NCBI RefSeq assembly: GCF_003013405.1 | Contig: NZ_PXZL01000009.1 | Coordinates: forward strand, 1-64,000 | DNA length: 64,000 nucleotides | Origin: Brevibacillus formosus | GTDB taxonomy: Bacteria > Bacillota > Bacilli > Brevibacillales > Brevibacillaceae | Reading direction: 5' to 3' | Shown: positions 46,014-53,894 of the stretch, piece after piece | How the letters are laid out: each line of letters begins with the position of its first letter | Numbering within the stretch: the stretch's first letter is position 1 | Notes under the pieces: model-generated | Database searches by the model: none | What the model was told of the DNA's origin: nothing | Seen by the model: the letters and a program-made list of their open reading frames with translations, nothing else | Made by a program: the position numbers and the translations under genes

Positions 46014-46583
46014 ATGTACAACAACTATTACCATTACTATCAAGGGTATTATCCCGTGCTTGCCGGCTGGAACAACAACCATTTTCGCTATGGTTGGAGT
46101 CCTCATGATTACAACTGGGGCCATGCAAATGGGAATCGATACTGGAATCGTTATCAGAATACCATCGAATTGAGAGATTATGGACCAAAGCCTTTTGTCG
46201 TGAATATTGAACAAGCCACAAAGCAAAACAACACATTCCGTACAGTATTATGGACAGGGAAGCACTTGCAGGTGACACTGATGAGTATAAATGTTGGAGA
46301 CGACATCGGTTTAGAAAATCATCCGAATACGGATCAATTTATCCGAGTGGAAGAAGGTCAAGGACTTATTCGTATGGGGGATCGCAAAGATCATTTAGAT
46401 TTTGAACGAAGAGTCAATGATGACGATGCCATCATGATCCCTGCGGGCACATGGCACAATTTTATCAATACGGGTAATACGCCGCTTAAAGTATATTCCA
46501 TCTACGCGCCACCTCAGCATCCATTTGGCACCGTTCATGAGACGAAAGCCAGTGCCATGGCTTCTGAGGAAAGCACTCAATAA
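46014..46583 (+). CDS. Cupin-domain protein with Tyr/Asn/Trp-rich N-terminus
   Basis: Protein of 189 residues. The first 45 residues are extremely rich in Tyr, Asn, His, Trp and Gly (YNNYYHYYQGYY, NNNHFRYGWSPHDYNWGH), resembling low-complexity spore-coat or surface proteins. Residues 60-175 form a cupin barrel with ENHPNTDQFIRVEEGQG and PAGTWHNFINTG as the two cupin motifs. No signal peptide is seen. The metal and substrate are unknown. The Shine-Dalgarno site GGAGAGGAG precedes the ATG. Confidence 0.78.
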   Translation: MYNNYYHYYQGYYPVLAGWNNNHFRYGWSPHDYNWGHANGNRYWNRYQNTIELRDYGPKPFVVNIEQATKQNNTFRTVLWTGKHLQVTLMSINVGDDIGLENHPNTDQFIRVEEGQGLIRMGDRKDHLDFERRVNDDDAIMIPAGTWHNFINTGNTPLKVYSIYAPPQHPFGTVHETKASAMASEESTQ

Positions 46584-46614
46584 GAATCGAATCGATAGGA
46601 AAAGGTGCCAAACT

Positions 46615-46646
46615 ATGCCGCTCCTCTTTAAGGGGCGGTATTTTTT
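46615..46646 (+). terminator. Terminator after the cupin gene
   Basis: ATGCCGCTCC and GGGGCGGTAT (G-U pairs included) form the stem, followed by six T. Confidence 0.85.
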
Positions 46647-46667
46647 AGTGGGATAGATATTTTCTCA

Positions 46668-46692
46668 AGGATATTTTCAACAAACATAGAAT
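46668..46692 (+). promoter_or_regulatory. Sigma-H-type promoter of the PAS kinase gene
   Basis: AGGATAT (46668-46674), then 11 bases, then ATAGAAT (46686-46692). This fits the Bacillus sigma-H pattern RnAGGAwWW-N11/12-RnnGAAT in all but the first position. It is about 45 bases before the start of a sporulation-type kinase gene. Confidence 0.6.
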
Positions 46693-46735
46693 ATTAACCT
46701 TATTCACAATCTTCGTTTAAGGAAGGTATAAGCCT

Positions 46736-48556
46736 ATGGATAAAGAAGCTCAGCGAATCAACCTTAGACAAGAACAGATCAACATGAACGAGCTGCTTCA
46801 GTCATTGGTTGAAACGACTACGGACGCGATTTCAATCAGGGACATGCAGGGTAATATACTTTTTTTGAATAGTGCTTTTGAAAAAATCTACGGCTGGACA
46901 TATCAAGACCTCCTGAAAGACCCGTACTGTCTCGTACCTGAAGATCTCATTCAAGAGACAAAGGAAATTTTCCACGAGATTAAATTTAAAGGAAAAAATA
47001 TTACGGGCTATGAGACCGTGCGTCAACGAAAAAATGGTGAGATCGTTCAGGTTGGTCTAACCGCTTCTCCGTTAAAAGATACGGAAGGAAGGATCGTCGG
47101 AACTTCAGTCATCGCCAGAGATATAACGGACCGCAAAATGGCGGAAGAAGCACTCGTGAAAAGCGAGGCAAAGTACCGCATCCTCGTAGAAAATACGAGC
47201 GATGTTATTTGTCAATATGATGTACATATGAATAACCTTTTTGTATCTCCTTCTATCGAGCACCACTTGGGATACACACCGGAAGAATTCCTTGAAACGA
47301 ATAGTTTTGATCACATTCACCCCGATGATGTTCATATCGTGAAAGATCTGCGTTCCTTAATTTCTATGCATCCCCAAAATGTTCAAATGGAGATCCGATT
47401 ACGTCATAAAAATGGATCGTGGGTGTATTGGGAGTCGCGTTGTGTTCCGATCATGTCTGAGAGCAATGAGGTTGAAAGCTTTTTATTCGTTTCACGCAAT
47501 ATCACCGAGCGAAAACAATCCGAAGAAGCCTTGCGCAAGAGCGAGGAACAGTATCGATTTATTGCCGAACACACGGCAGACTTCATTTCCGTCATAGATA
47601 AATACGGTCACGTATCGTATAGTTCACCTTCTCATGTGAAGAAATTAGGTACGAGGCAAATTATTTTTGAAAACATACATCCTGAAGATGCAGCACTCGT
47701 CTGTGAGCGATTTTCCACTATGACTCAGTTCGATATCCCTATTTCATGTGAGTATCGATATAAACTAGAAAACGAGAAATGGATCTACCTCGAATCAAGA
47801 GGGATGCCGTTTTTTAGCTCAGATGGCGGAAATCAATACTTCATCAACATTACACGTGACATAACGGAGAGGAAGCAGAACGAAGAACTTCTTCGCAGAA
47901 CAGAGAAGTTGTCCGTAATCGGTGAATTGGCTGCAAGTATCGCGCACGAAATAAGAAATCCGCTTACGGCATTGAAAGGCTTTATCCAATATTTGCGGCC
48001 AACACTATCAGGCGGCACCACGTATACAGACATAATGTTGTCCGAGCTAGATCGAATCAATTTTATCGTGAGTGAGCTACTTGTATTGGCCAAACCGCAA
48101 ACGCTGAATGTGAAGCGAATTTTTTTACACCCTCTTATTGAAAGTGTGGTAAAGTTTCTCGAATCAGAAGCAAATCTAAACAACACGACGATCAACACAA
48201 TATTCAGCCAAATACCGATAGCGATTAATGGAGAAGAAAATCAAGTAAAACAAGTCTTTATCAATATATTGAAGAATTCCCTGGATGCGATCACGGCAAA
48301 TGGCATAATCAGCATAGAAACCACATGTCTACATAATAACCACGTCCTGATTCGCTTTACCGACAATGGATGTGGCATTTCCCAAGAGCTGCTGCCCAGG
48401 CTTGGCGAACCGTTTTATACCACGAAAGAGAAAGGAACAGGCTTAGGTTTACTGGTCAGCAATAAAATAATGAAAGATCATCAAGGAACCATAACCATCT
48501 CAAGTGAGATCAACAAGGGTACCATCGTGGAAATCATGTTTCCCATTTCGAAATAG
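46736..48556 (+). CDS. Cytosolic triple-PAS histidine kinase, sporulation-kinase type
   Basis: Kinase of 606 residues without membrane helices. Three PAS/PAC units lie at about residues 20-140, 145-262 and 270-380, each ending in an R-[DN]-ITxRK linker. The phosphoacceptor box ASIAHEIRNPLTALKGFIQYL is typical of KinA to KinE and related kinases that feed the Spo0F/Spo0A relay. The ATPase domain has NILKNSLDAI, DNGCGI and GTGLGLLVSNKIM. No response regulator gene adjoins, as usual for sporulation kinases. A sigma-H-like promoter precedes it, as known for kinA in B. subtilis. Confidence 0.85.
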   Translation: MDKEAQRINLRQEQINMNELLQSLVETTTDAISIRDMQGNILFLNSAFEKIYGWTYQDLLKDPYCLVPEDLIQETKEIFHEIKFKGKNITGYETVRQRKNGEIVQVGLTASPLKDTEGRIVGTSVIARDITDRKMAEEALVKSEAKYRILVENTSDVICQYDVHMNNLFVSPSIEHHLGYTPEEFLETNSFDHIHPDDVHIVKDLRSLISMHPQNVQMEIRLRHKNGSWVYWESRCVPIMSESNEVESFLFVSRNITERKQSEEALRKSEEQYRFIAEHTADFISVIDKYGHVSYSSPSHVKKLGTRQIIFENIHPEDAALVCERFSTMTQFDIPISCEYRYKLENEKWIYLESRGMPFFSSDGGNQYFINITRDITERKQNEELLRRTEKLSVIGELAASIAHEIRNPLTALKGFIQYLRPTLSGGTTYTDIMLSELDRINFIVSELLVLAKPQTLNVKRIFLHPLIESVVKFLESEANLNNTTINTIFSQIPIAINGEENQVKQVFINILKNSLDAITANGIISIETTCLHNNHVLIRFTDNGCGISQELLPRLGEPFYTTKEKGTGLGLLVSNKIMKDHQGTITISSEINKGTIVEIMFPISK

Positions 48557-48569
48557 GAAGGTGATCCTT

Positions 48570-48761
48570 ATGAATTTGCAAATCGTTCTTGATAAGGTAG
48601 CATTCACCAAATCTCCACCTACAGGTACTGTAAAAGCTAGAATGATTAGAGGGGGAGAAAATCATGTGGAGGAAGTTCCTGTTTCATCCGCTTGCAGTTC
48701 GATACAGTGTGTTTATGATCGGACTGGCGGTCATGGCGTTTGGCATTGGCATGATGATTGA
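48570..48761 (+). CDS. Small ORF (63 residues) overlapping the start of the yczE-like gene
   Basis: ATG at 48570 follows a good Shine-Dalgarno site (GGAAGGTGATC) directly after the kinase gene. The first 40 residues (MNLQIVLDKVAFTKSPPTGT onward) look like ordinary protein; the rest overlaps the yczE-like gene in another frame and looks random. It may be the remnant of a longer gene, or an upstream ORF coupled to yczE translation. Confidence 0.35.
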   Translation: MNLQIVLDKVAFTKSPPTGTVKARMIRGGENHVEEVPVSSACSSIQCVYDRTGGHGVWHWHDD

Positions 48762-49296
48762 GGCTCATTTAGGTGTTGCACCGTGGGATACACTGCATAT
48801 CGGATTACAGAAGACATTTGGGCTGACCATCGGAATATGGTCGCAAATCGTGGGAGCCATGATCATCCTCGCTTCCTACATCATTGGCAAGATCCGGCCT
48901 AACATAGGTATGTTTTTAAACATGTTTTTCTTCGGGCTGTTTATTGACTTATTCATGTGGCTGAACTGGATTCCTACAGGAGAGACCGTTGTGGAACGAG
49001 CTATTTTGTTCGTTGTTGGTCTGCTCATCTATACGATCGGTACAGGCATGTATATTTCACCGCGTTTGGGAGCTGGTCCACGTGACAGTTTTATGTTAGC
49101 TTTACATGAACGAATGGGATGGGGCATCGGTAAAGTCAGGATCGGTATCGAGTGCACGGTCATGGTGTTGGGCTTGTTGCTTGGCGGACCCGTTTCGGTG
49201 GGAACATTTGTGACGGCCCTTGCCATAGGACCGCTGATCAAGCAGTTTATTCCGATGTGGGAGCGAATGTTGGCAAAACCGTACGGAACAGCTTAG
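48664..49296 (+). CDS. yczE: YczE-family integral membrane protein
   Basis: Membrane protein of 210 residues with five or six predicted helices. Family features include GMMIEAHLGVAPWDTLHIGL and GTGMYISPRLGAGPRDSFMLAL, the duplicated xGxGPxD motif of the YczE/YitT group. In Bacillus, yczE lies near the surfactin locus and sfp, and a homologue is needed for bacillomycin D production; whether it acts on tyrocidine here is unknown. The start ATG follows AGAGGGGGAG. Confidence 0.82.
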   Translation: MWRKFLFHPLAVRYSVFMIGLAVMAFGIGMMIEAHLGVAPWDTLHIGLQKTFGLTIGIWSQIVGAMIILASYIIGKIRPNIGMFLNMFFFGLFIDLFMWLNWIPTGETVVERAILFVVGLLIYTIGTGMYISPRLGAGPRDSFMLALHERMGWGIGKVRIGIECTVMVLGLLLGGPVSVGTFVTALAIGPLIKQFIPMWERMLAKPYGTA

Positions 49297-49311
49297 AGCA
49301 GAGTAAAAAGA

Positions 49312-49340
49312 AAAAGGGTGCTCAAATTGAGTACCCTTTT
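49312..49340. terminator. Bidirectional terminator between yczE-like and MFS genes
   Basis: AAAAGGGT and ACCCTTTT with an inner CTCAA/TTGAG stem form a nearly perfect hairpin between converging genes. The last base overlaps the MFS stop codon. Confidence 0.85.
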
Positions 49341-50539
49341 CAACTTTGTTGCAGCTTGCGTTCAGCCAGATAGGATGCGGTTCCTAAAATCAGACCCAGT
49401 CCTACGAGCACGGCACCGACCCATGGGAGGGAAGTAATATCAAGATGTGTAATAACCCATCCGCCAACGAAAGCGCCAGTCGCATTTCCTAGATTTCCGG
49501 CAGAATGACTGGAAGTGGAAGCAAGCGCTGGTGCATTCTGAGCGAGGTTCATCACACGTACTTGCAGCCCTGGAAATACAGCGAAAGATGCAGCGCCCCA
49601 TAGAAAAATGGTCAATACGGCAGCTATAGGATTATACAGCGTAAATGTAAAGAGCGTCAGAATAATGCATATCGCTAAGTAAAGTCCGAGAATGGAAGGC
49701 ATCAGTTTCCAATCTGCAAGCTTTCCGCCCACGATATTGCCGATGGTCACTCCACAGCCGAAGAGAACAAGAATCCACGTTACATGATACTCAGCAAAAC
49801 CGGTAATTTGCGTCAGCAGTGGCGTAATATACGTAAATATGGTGAATAAACCTGCATTGCCCAGCGCTCCGATCAAGAGGTATAGAAGAAGCTTTGGTTT
49901 GAGAAGGGCAGTAATTTGCCCAGTGATACTCCCCGTATTTTCTTGCCGCATTTTTGGGACGAAAACGAGTATTCCGATCAGTGCTATTATTCCCATGATC
50001 GCAATAGAGCCAAATGAGGCTCGCCACCCCATGTGTTGACCGATGAAAGTCCCCAGAGGCACTCCAATAATATTAGCAATCGTCAGACCTGCCATCATAA
50101 TGGAAACGGCTGCGGCACGTTTGTCAGGACTTACAAGACTGGAAGCTACAACAGCCCCAACCCCAAAGAATGTCCCGTGCGTCAAAGCGGTGATCAGGCG
50201 TGCTCCCATCAATATTTCGTAGTTGGGAGCAAAAACAGAGATTCCGTTCCCAAGAATAAATAGCATCATGAGGAGACAGAGTAGCTTCTTTTGGGGAATC
50301 CGGTGAGTGAGGACTGTCAGTATCGGTGCACCGACAGCTACCCCTAGAGCATACATGGTAATGAGTTGACCCGCAGAGGAGATACTAACATTCAAATCCT
50401 TTGCAACATTCGGCAAAAGCCCCATGATGACAAACTCCGTCATCCCAATAGCAAAAGAACCTACGGTAAGAGAGAGCAAAGAGATAGACGACTTTTCCTT
50501 GTTGGCCTGTTTCTTGGTAGTAGTTTGAGATAACTCCAT
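49340..50539 (-). CDS. MFS transporter, drug/nucleoside efflux (DHA1) type
   Basis: Transporter of 399 residues with 12 predicted membrane helices. It begins with LTVGSFAIGMTEFVIMGLLPNVAKDLNVS, typical of the AraJ/PbuE/NepI branch that exports drugs or purine nucleosides. Motif C-like GVPLGTFIGQHMGWRASF and a C-terminal SSHSAGNLGNATGAFVGGW region support this. It is separated from the metallophore operon by 335 bases and transcribed away from it, so it is probably unrelated to opine export. Confidence 0.85.
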   Translation of the reverse strand: MELSQTTTKKQANKEKSSISLLSLTVGSFAIGMTEFVIMGLLPNVAKDLNVSISSAGQLITMYALGVAVGAPILTVLTHRIPQKKLLCLLMMLFILGNGISVFAPNYEILMGARLITALTHGTFFGVGAVVASSLVSPDKRAAAVSIMMAGLTIANIIGVPLGTFIGQHMGWRASFGSIAIMGIIALIGILVFVPKMRQENTGSITGQITALLKPKLLLYLLIGALGNAGLFTIFTYITPLLTQITGFAEYHVTWILVLFGCGVTIGNIVGGKLADWKLMPSILGLYLAICIILTLFTFTLYNPIAAVLTIFLWGAASFAVFPGLQVRVMNLAQNAPALASTSSHSAGNLGNATGAFVGGWVITHLDITSLPWVGAVLVGLGLILGTASYLAERKLQQS

Positions 50540-50591
50540 GAAGTCAATACAACCTTTCTGTACGATAAAATCCCGTTTGTGGTGCGGGTAA

Positions 50592-50620
50592 AGATTACCT
50601 GTTCCACTTTGTTAAGTCAA
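50592..50620 (-). promoter_or_regulatory. Sigma-A promoter of the MFS gene
   Basis: On the minus strand, TTGACT (50620-50615), a 17-base spacer and TAATCT (50597-50592) precede the gene by about 50 bases. Confidence 0.6.
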
Positions 50621-50726
50621 GGTATTCTTCTTGTATATAGGGAAAAATCCTACTAGAAAATACTAGAACACATACCTGGAAGGGGGGCGACTTCGAGAAG
50701 AGGAATAAAGAACTACAAGTGTACAG

Positions 50727-50755
50727 TTGACAGACACCCAAATTGTGGTTATGAT
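50727..50755 (+). promoter_or_regulatory. Sigma-A promoter of the metallophore operon
   Basis: A perfect TTGACA, a 17-base spacer and TATGAT (five of six matches) place the transcription start near 50762, just before the first Zur box. Confidence 0.8.
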
Positions 50756-50766
50756 TTACTCGTTAA

Positions 50767-50787
50767 TAATCGTAATCATTACGGTTT
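50767..50787. promoter_or_regulatory. Zur box 1
   Basis: The palindrome CGTAATCATTACG with flanks TAAT and GTTT matches the Bacillus Zur consensus (AAATCGTAAT, one base, then its mirror) at all but two positions. Its start lies about five bases downstream of the predicted transcription start, where bound repressor would block initiation. The core differs from the Fur consensus, which lacks the CG dinucleotides. Confidence 0.85.
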
Positions 50788-50802
50788 ATTTTTTTAAGTT
50801 TT

Positions 50803-50823
50803 AAATCGTAATGATTACGTTTA
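50803..50823. promoter_or_regulatory. Zur box 2
   Basis: AAATCGTAATGATTACG followed by TTTA is a second near-consensus Zur palindrome, centred 36 bases after the first. Two sites suggest tight or graded zinc control. Confidence 0.83.
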
Positions 50824-50874
50824 ATCCAAGGGAATTTGCTGTTCATCAAAAATTTGGTAAGAGGGTAGGTTGAG

Positions 50875-51732
50875 ATGAAACGGGAAATCGATTTTATAAA
50901 GTTTAATCCCACACAAAATATGACCATTCTTGTGAAAAACAATCATCCAGCTGAAGAGTATACGCACATCGCGTCAAAAATTATGTCCTACGCTAGTGTT
51001 CATGCTGAACAAGTGGGTTTTATCGAAAAACCGAATAAAAATGGAGCAGCGGCAAATCTGCAAATGGCTGGGGGTGAGTTTTGCGGCAATGCATGCATGG
51101 CATTAGCGTCGCTTATCGCGCATGAAAATGGTCTACAGCATGATGATTTGACCGAAATTGTTTTGGAAGCTTCGGGAATAGATCACTTCGTTGTTTGTCA
51201 AGTAAAAAGAATCAAAGATGAATATTTCTGCCAGGTTTCGATGCCTCTTCCCAAAAAGATCGAGCAGCAATCAATCAACTATGATGGCGACGAAATAAAC
51301 ATGGTGATTGTGAGATATGAAGATTTCTTTCACATCGTGATTGAAGTAGATCGGGTCAATGAGGCGGTAAGAAAACGTGTACAATCTTTAGCCAAGCTGC
51401 TTGGAGTAACTGGAGGGGTGAGTTTAATCGGGGTGCTATTGTATCAGCCAGCCTCGAATGAACTGGCTCCACTTATCTTCGTTCCGTCATTAGATAGCAT
51501 GATCTGGGAAAGCGGCTGTGGGTCAGGTACTGCTTCACTTGGAGCCTATCTGGCTTGGAAAAAACAAGGCGATATCGCTGCTTCCATCAGACAACCCGGA
51601 GGCACGATTCATGTAACGGCGGATTGGCAAAGAGAAGAAGTAAAAAGTCTCAAAATTGAGGGTGCAGTCGGAATCGTGGCACGAGGCAAAGCATTCATCG
51701 AGATTCAAGATAGCAAGGGGAGAACGGAATGA
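50875..51732 (+). CDS. cntK: CntK-like histidine racemase (DapF fold)
   Basis: Cofactor-independent racemase of 285 residues with the diaminopimelate-epimerase fold. The two catalytic cysteines are Cys70 in GGEFCGNACM and Cys215 in ESGCGSGTAS, close to Cys72 and Cys219 of S. aureus CntK, which makes D-His for staphylopine. The low similarity to true DapF motifs and the position as first gene of a cnt-type operon argue against a role in lysine synthesis. Its presence predicts a D-His-based opine, unlike pseudopaline or bacillopaline, whose pathways lack CntK. It is preceded by two Zur boxes, and its TGA overlaps the next ATG. Confidence 0.88.
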   Translation: MKREIDFIKFNPTQNMTILVKNNHPAEEYTHIASKIMSYASVHAEQVGFIEKPNKNGAAANLQMAGGEFCGNACMALASLIAHENGLQHDDLTEIVLEASGIDHFVVCQVKRIKDEYFCQVSMPLPKKIEQQSINYDGDEINMVIVRYEDFFHIVIEVDRVNEAVRKRVQSLAKLLGVTGGVSLIGVLLYQPASNELAPLIFVPSLDSMIWESGCGSGTASLGAYLAWKKQGDIAASIRQPGGTIHVTADWQREEVKSLKIEGAVGIVARGKAFIEIQDSKGRTE

Positions 51733-52535
51733 ATAGACCAGAACAGTTGCATCAACACTTGACTGCATTTCTAGAAAGGTTCACCCATTTAGCAGATCGA
51801 TATGACGGTACCATCCAACACAGCTCGGAGTTAGAGAGGATCATCGATGAGTATTCTACTTTCATAACGGACGAAAGAAACAAAGAAGTCTGGGAGCAGC
51901 TAGAACAGCCAATCGTAAACCAATTGAACCAGCTTGTGGAGAGTGTAAGGAAATCGTCGGCGATTTGCGTTGCGATTATGGAGAAATATCGTGCGTTGAA
52001 GCTGCTAAAAGGGATTGCCGATAAGACCGACTACTTTCAAAACATAGAATCTTGTATTGAAGAAGAATTTGGGAGTTTTCAAGTTACTGTTGATTCAAAG
52101 GTGTTGATGGTAGGTTCAGGTTCCTTTCCCATGACGCCATTGTTGATTGCGAAGCGGACAGGAGCGGAAGTAGTGGGGATCGACATTGATGAAGAGGCCA
52201 TCAAACTAGGGCGGAGTGTTGTAGAAAGGCTGGGAAGTGGATTGTCTATCCGCTTGGAGAAAGAGTTTGTGGAACGACTTGATATGACGAAGGATGCAAC
52301 CCATATCATCTTTAGTTCAACGGTTGCAAATAAGTATGACCTGTTAGAACAATTGCATCCATTAACAAATGACCAAGTGATCGTGGCGATGCGATACGGC
52401 AATCAAATGAAATCCCTTTTTAACTACCCCATGAGAGAGGTAGATGAGCGGAAATGGAGGCTGATTGAAACCATCTTGCGTCCCGACCATGTGTTTGATA
52501 TCGCGTTGTATAAAAAAGCATCGGCTGCATGTTGA
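51729..52535 (+). CDS. cntL: CntL-like nicotianamine-synthase-family enzyme
   Basis: Enzyme of 268 residues that should transfer the aminobutyrate part of S-adenosylmethionine onto the amino group of (D-)histidine. The SAM-binding motif VLMVGSGSFPMTPLLIAK (GSGSFP at residues 129-134) and the acidic end of the next strand GIDIDEEA are typical of nicotianamine synthase and CntL. An N-terminal helical region of about 120 residues precedes it. The start overlaps the cntK stop by four bases. Confidence 0.88.
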   Translation: MNRPEQLHQHLTAFLERFTHLADRYDGTIQHSSELERIIDEYSTFITDERNKEVWEQLEQPIVNQLNQLVESVRKSSAICVAIMEKYRALKLLKGIADKTDYFQNIESCIEEEFGSFQVTVDSKVLMVGSGSFPMTPLLIAKRTGAEVVGIDIDEEAIKLGRSVVERLGSGLSIRLEKEFVERLDMTKDATHIIFSSTVANKYDLLEQLHPLTNDQVIVAMRYGNQMKSLFNYPMREVDERKWRLIETILRPDHVFDIALYKKASAAC

Positions 52536-52553
52536 TCTTAAAAGGAGGTTTCT

Positions 52554-53870
52554 ATGGGTGATATGAAACGAATCTTGCTATTGGGAACAGGTCCTGCTTC
52601 CATTCAAATGGCTGTCATGCTTAAAAAACATTGGAATTGCTGTGTTGGGATCGTTGGGCGCGAGTCTGTTCGTTCCAAATCATTCTTTACTGCACTTAAG
52701 CAAAGCAATCTGCAAATTCGCGCAGATGTTCAAAATGAGAAGCATCAAAAGATGGAAGGCGAATGCCAAATTGATCATGTATTCCATGGGTATGGGAACG
52801 TTACAGGGGAATGGGATACCTTCATATTATCTGTCACAACAGATGCTTATACTGAGGTTTTACAACAAATAAATGATCAGGTTTTACAACAAATAAAGTG
52901 CATCGTTTTGGTTTCTCCAACCTTTGGTTCCAATAGTTTACTACGCCATTATGTAAACAAGGTTCATTCGAATGCGGAGATTATCAGTTTTTCTACATAC
53001 CTTGGCGATACACGCTGGTTCCATGATAAGCCATCAAATCGAGTGATTACGACAGGGGTTAAGAAAAAGCTTTACATCGGCTCGACGCGCTCTCCTTCCC
53101 CGAATGTAAAAATACTTTGTGAGTTATTTGAGCAATTAGGTATTAATTTGGAAGTCATGGACTCTCCGCTCGAGGCGGAAACGAGAAACATATCACTATA
53201 CGTGCATCCGCCACTGTTTATGAATGCTTTCTCCCTTCGTGTGATATTTGGAGAGGAACCAATCAAAAAGTACGTATACAAAATGTTTCCAGAGGGCCCC
53301 ATTACGCAAGATCTCATACGCGATATGCTGGCTCAATGGAAAGAGATTACCAAAGTGGTGGAAAAGCTCAATATAAAAGGGCTCAATTTGCTAAAGTTCA
53401 TGACGGATGACAACTATCCGGTGAGACTGGAAAGTCTATCACGTGATGATATCGAAAACTTCGTTCATTATGAAACGATTCATCAAGAGTATTTATTGTT
53501 CATTCGGTATACCTCACTGTTGATTGATCCTTTTTCAGAGCCAGATTCAGACGGAAGATACTTCGATTTTTCTGCTGTCCCCATCCGGAAACTGTTTATC
53601 AATAGGGAAGGGTATTGGGATATCCCGCGCATGCCAAAGGAAGATTACTATCGGATAAAAATCATACAGGGCATTGCAAGATACATAGATATCAGCTGCC
53701 CGACGATCGATAGATTCATTGAAACGTACGAAAGTAAAATTTTGGAGGCCGCGCGAACACGTAAGGGCGAACAGTTATCGGATGCGTTCGTTGTGCAAAG
53801 CTTTGCGGAAGATTTGAAGATGATATGCAGTGAGATCGATACGGGTATTGGATCAAAGAAACCATACTAA
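52554..53870 (+). CDS. cntM: CntM-like opine metallophore dehydrogenase
   Basis: NAD(P)H-dependent opine dehydrogenase of 438 residues that reductively joins the CntL product to a 2-oxo acid, completing the metallophore. The Rossmann motif GTGPAS is at residues 11-16. A conserved YVHPPLFMNAF segment probably carries the catalytic His. The length fits staphylopine dehydrogenase. Whether the oxo acid is pyruvate (staphylopine) or 2-oxoglutarate (pseudopaline) cannot be decided by eye. AAAGGAGG lies five bases before the ATG. Confidence 0.88.
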   Translation: MGDMKRILLLGTGPASIQMAVMLKKHWNCCVGIVGRESVRSKSFFTALKQSNLQIRADVQNEKHQKMEGECQIDHVFHGYGNVTGEWDTFILSVTTDAYTEVLQQINDQVLQQIKCIVLVSPTFGSNSLLRHYVNKVHSNAEIISFSTYLGDTRWFHDKPSNRVITTGVKKKLYIGSTRSPSPNVKILCELFEQLGINLEVMDSPLEAETRNISLYVHPPLFMNAFSLRVIFGEEPIKKYVYKMFPEGPITQDLIRDMLAQWKEITKVVEKLNIKGLNLLKFMTDDNYPVRLESLSRDDIENFVHYETIHQEYLLFIRYTSLLIDPFSEPDSDGRYFDFSAVPIRKLFINREGYWDIPRMPKEDYYRIKIIQGIARYIDISCPTIDRFIETYESKILEAARTRKGEQLSDAFVVQSFAEDLKMICSEIDTGIGSKKPY

Positions 53871-53894
53871 CACGCATTTTCTGGAGGAAATGGC

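Noticed and set aside
50767..50823. Fur boxes controlling an iron siderophore
   Set aside because: The palindromes carry the TCGTAAT half-site of Zur rather than the TGATAAT half-site of Fur, and the downstream pathway is of the opine metallophore type.
50875..51732. Diaminopimelate epimerase for lysine and wall synthesis
   Set aside because: The DapF fold and cysteines are present, but Zur control and the next eight genes identify it as a CntK-type racemase.
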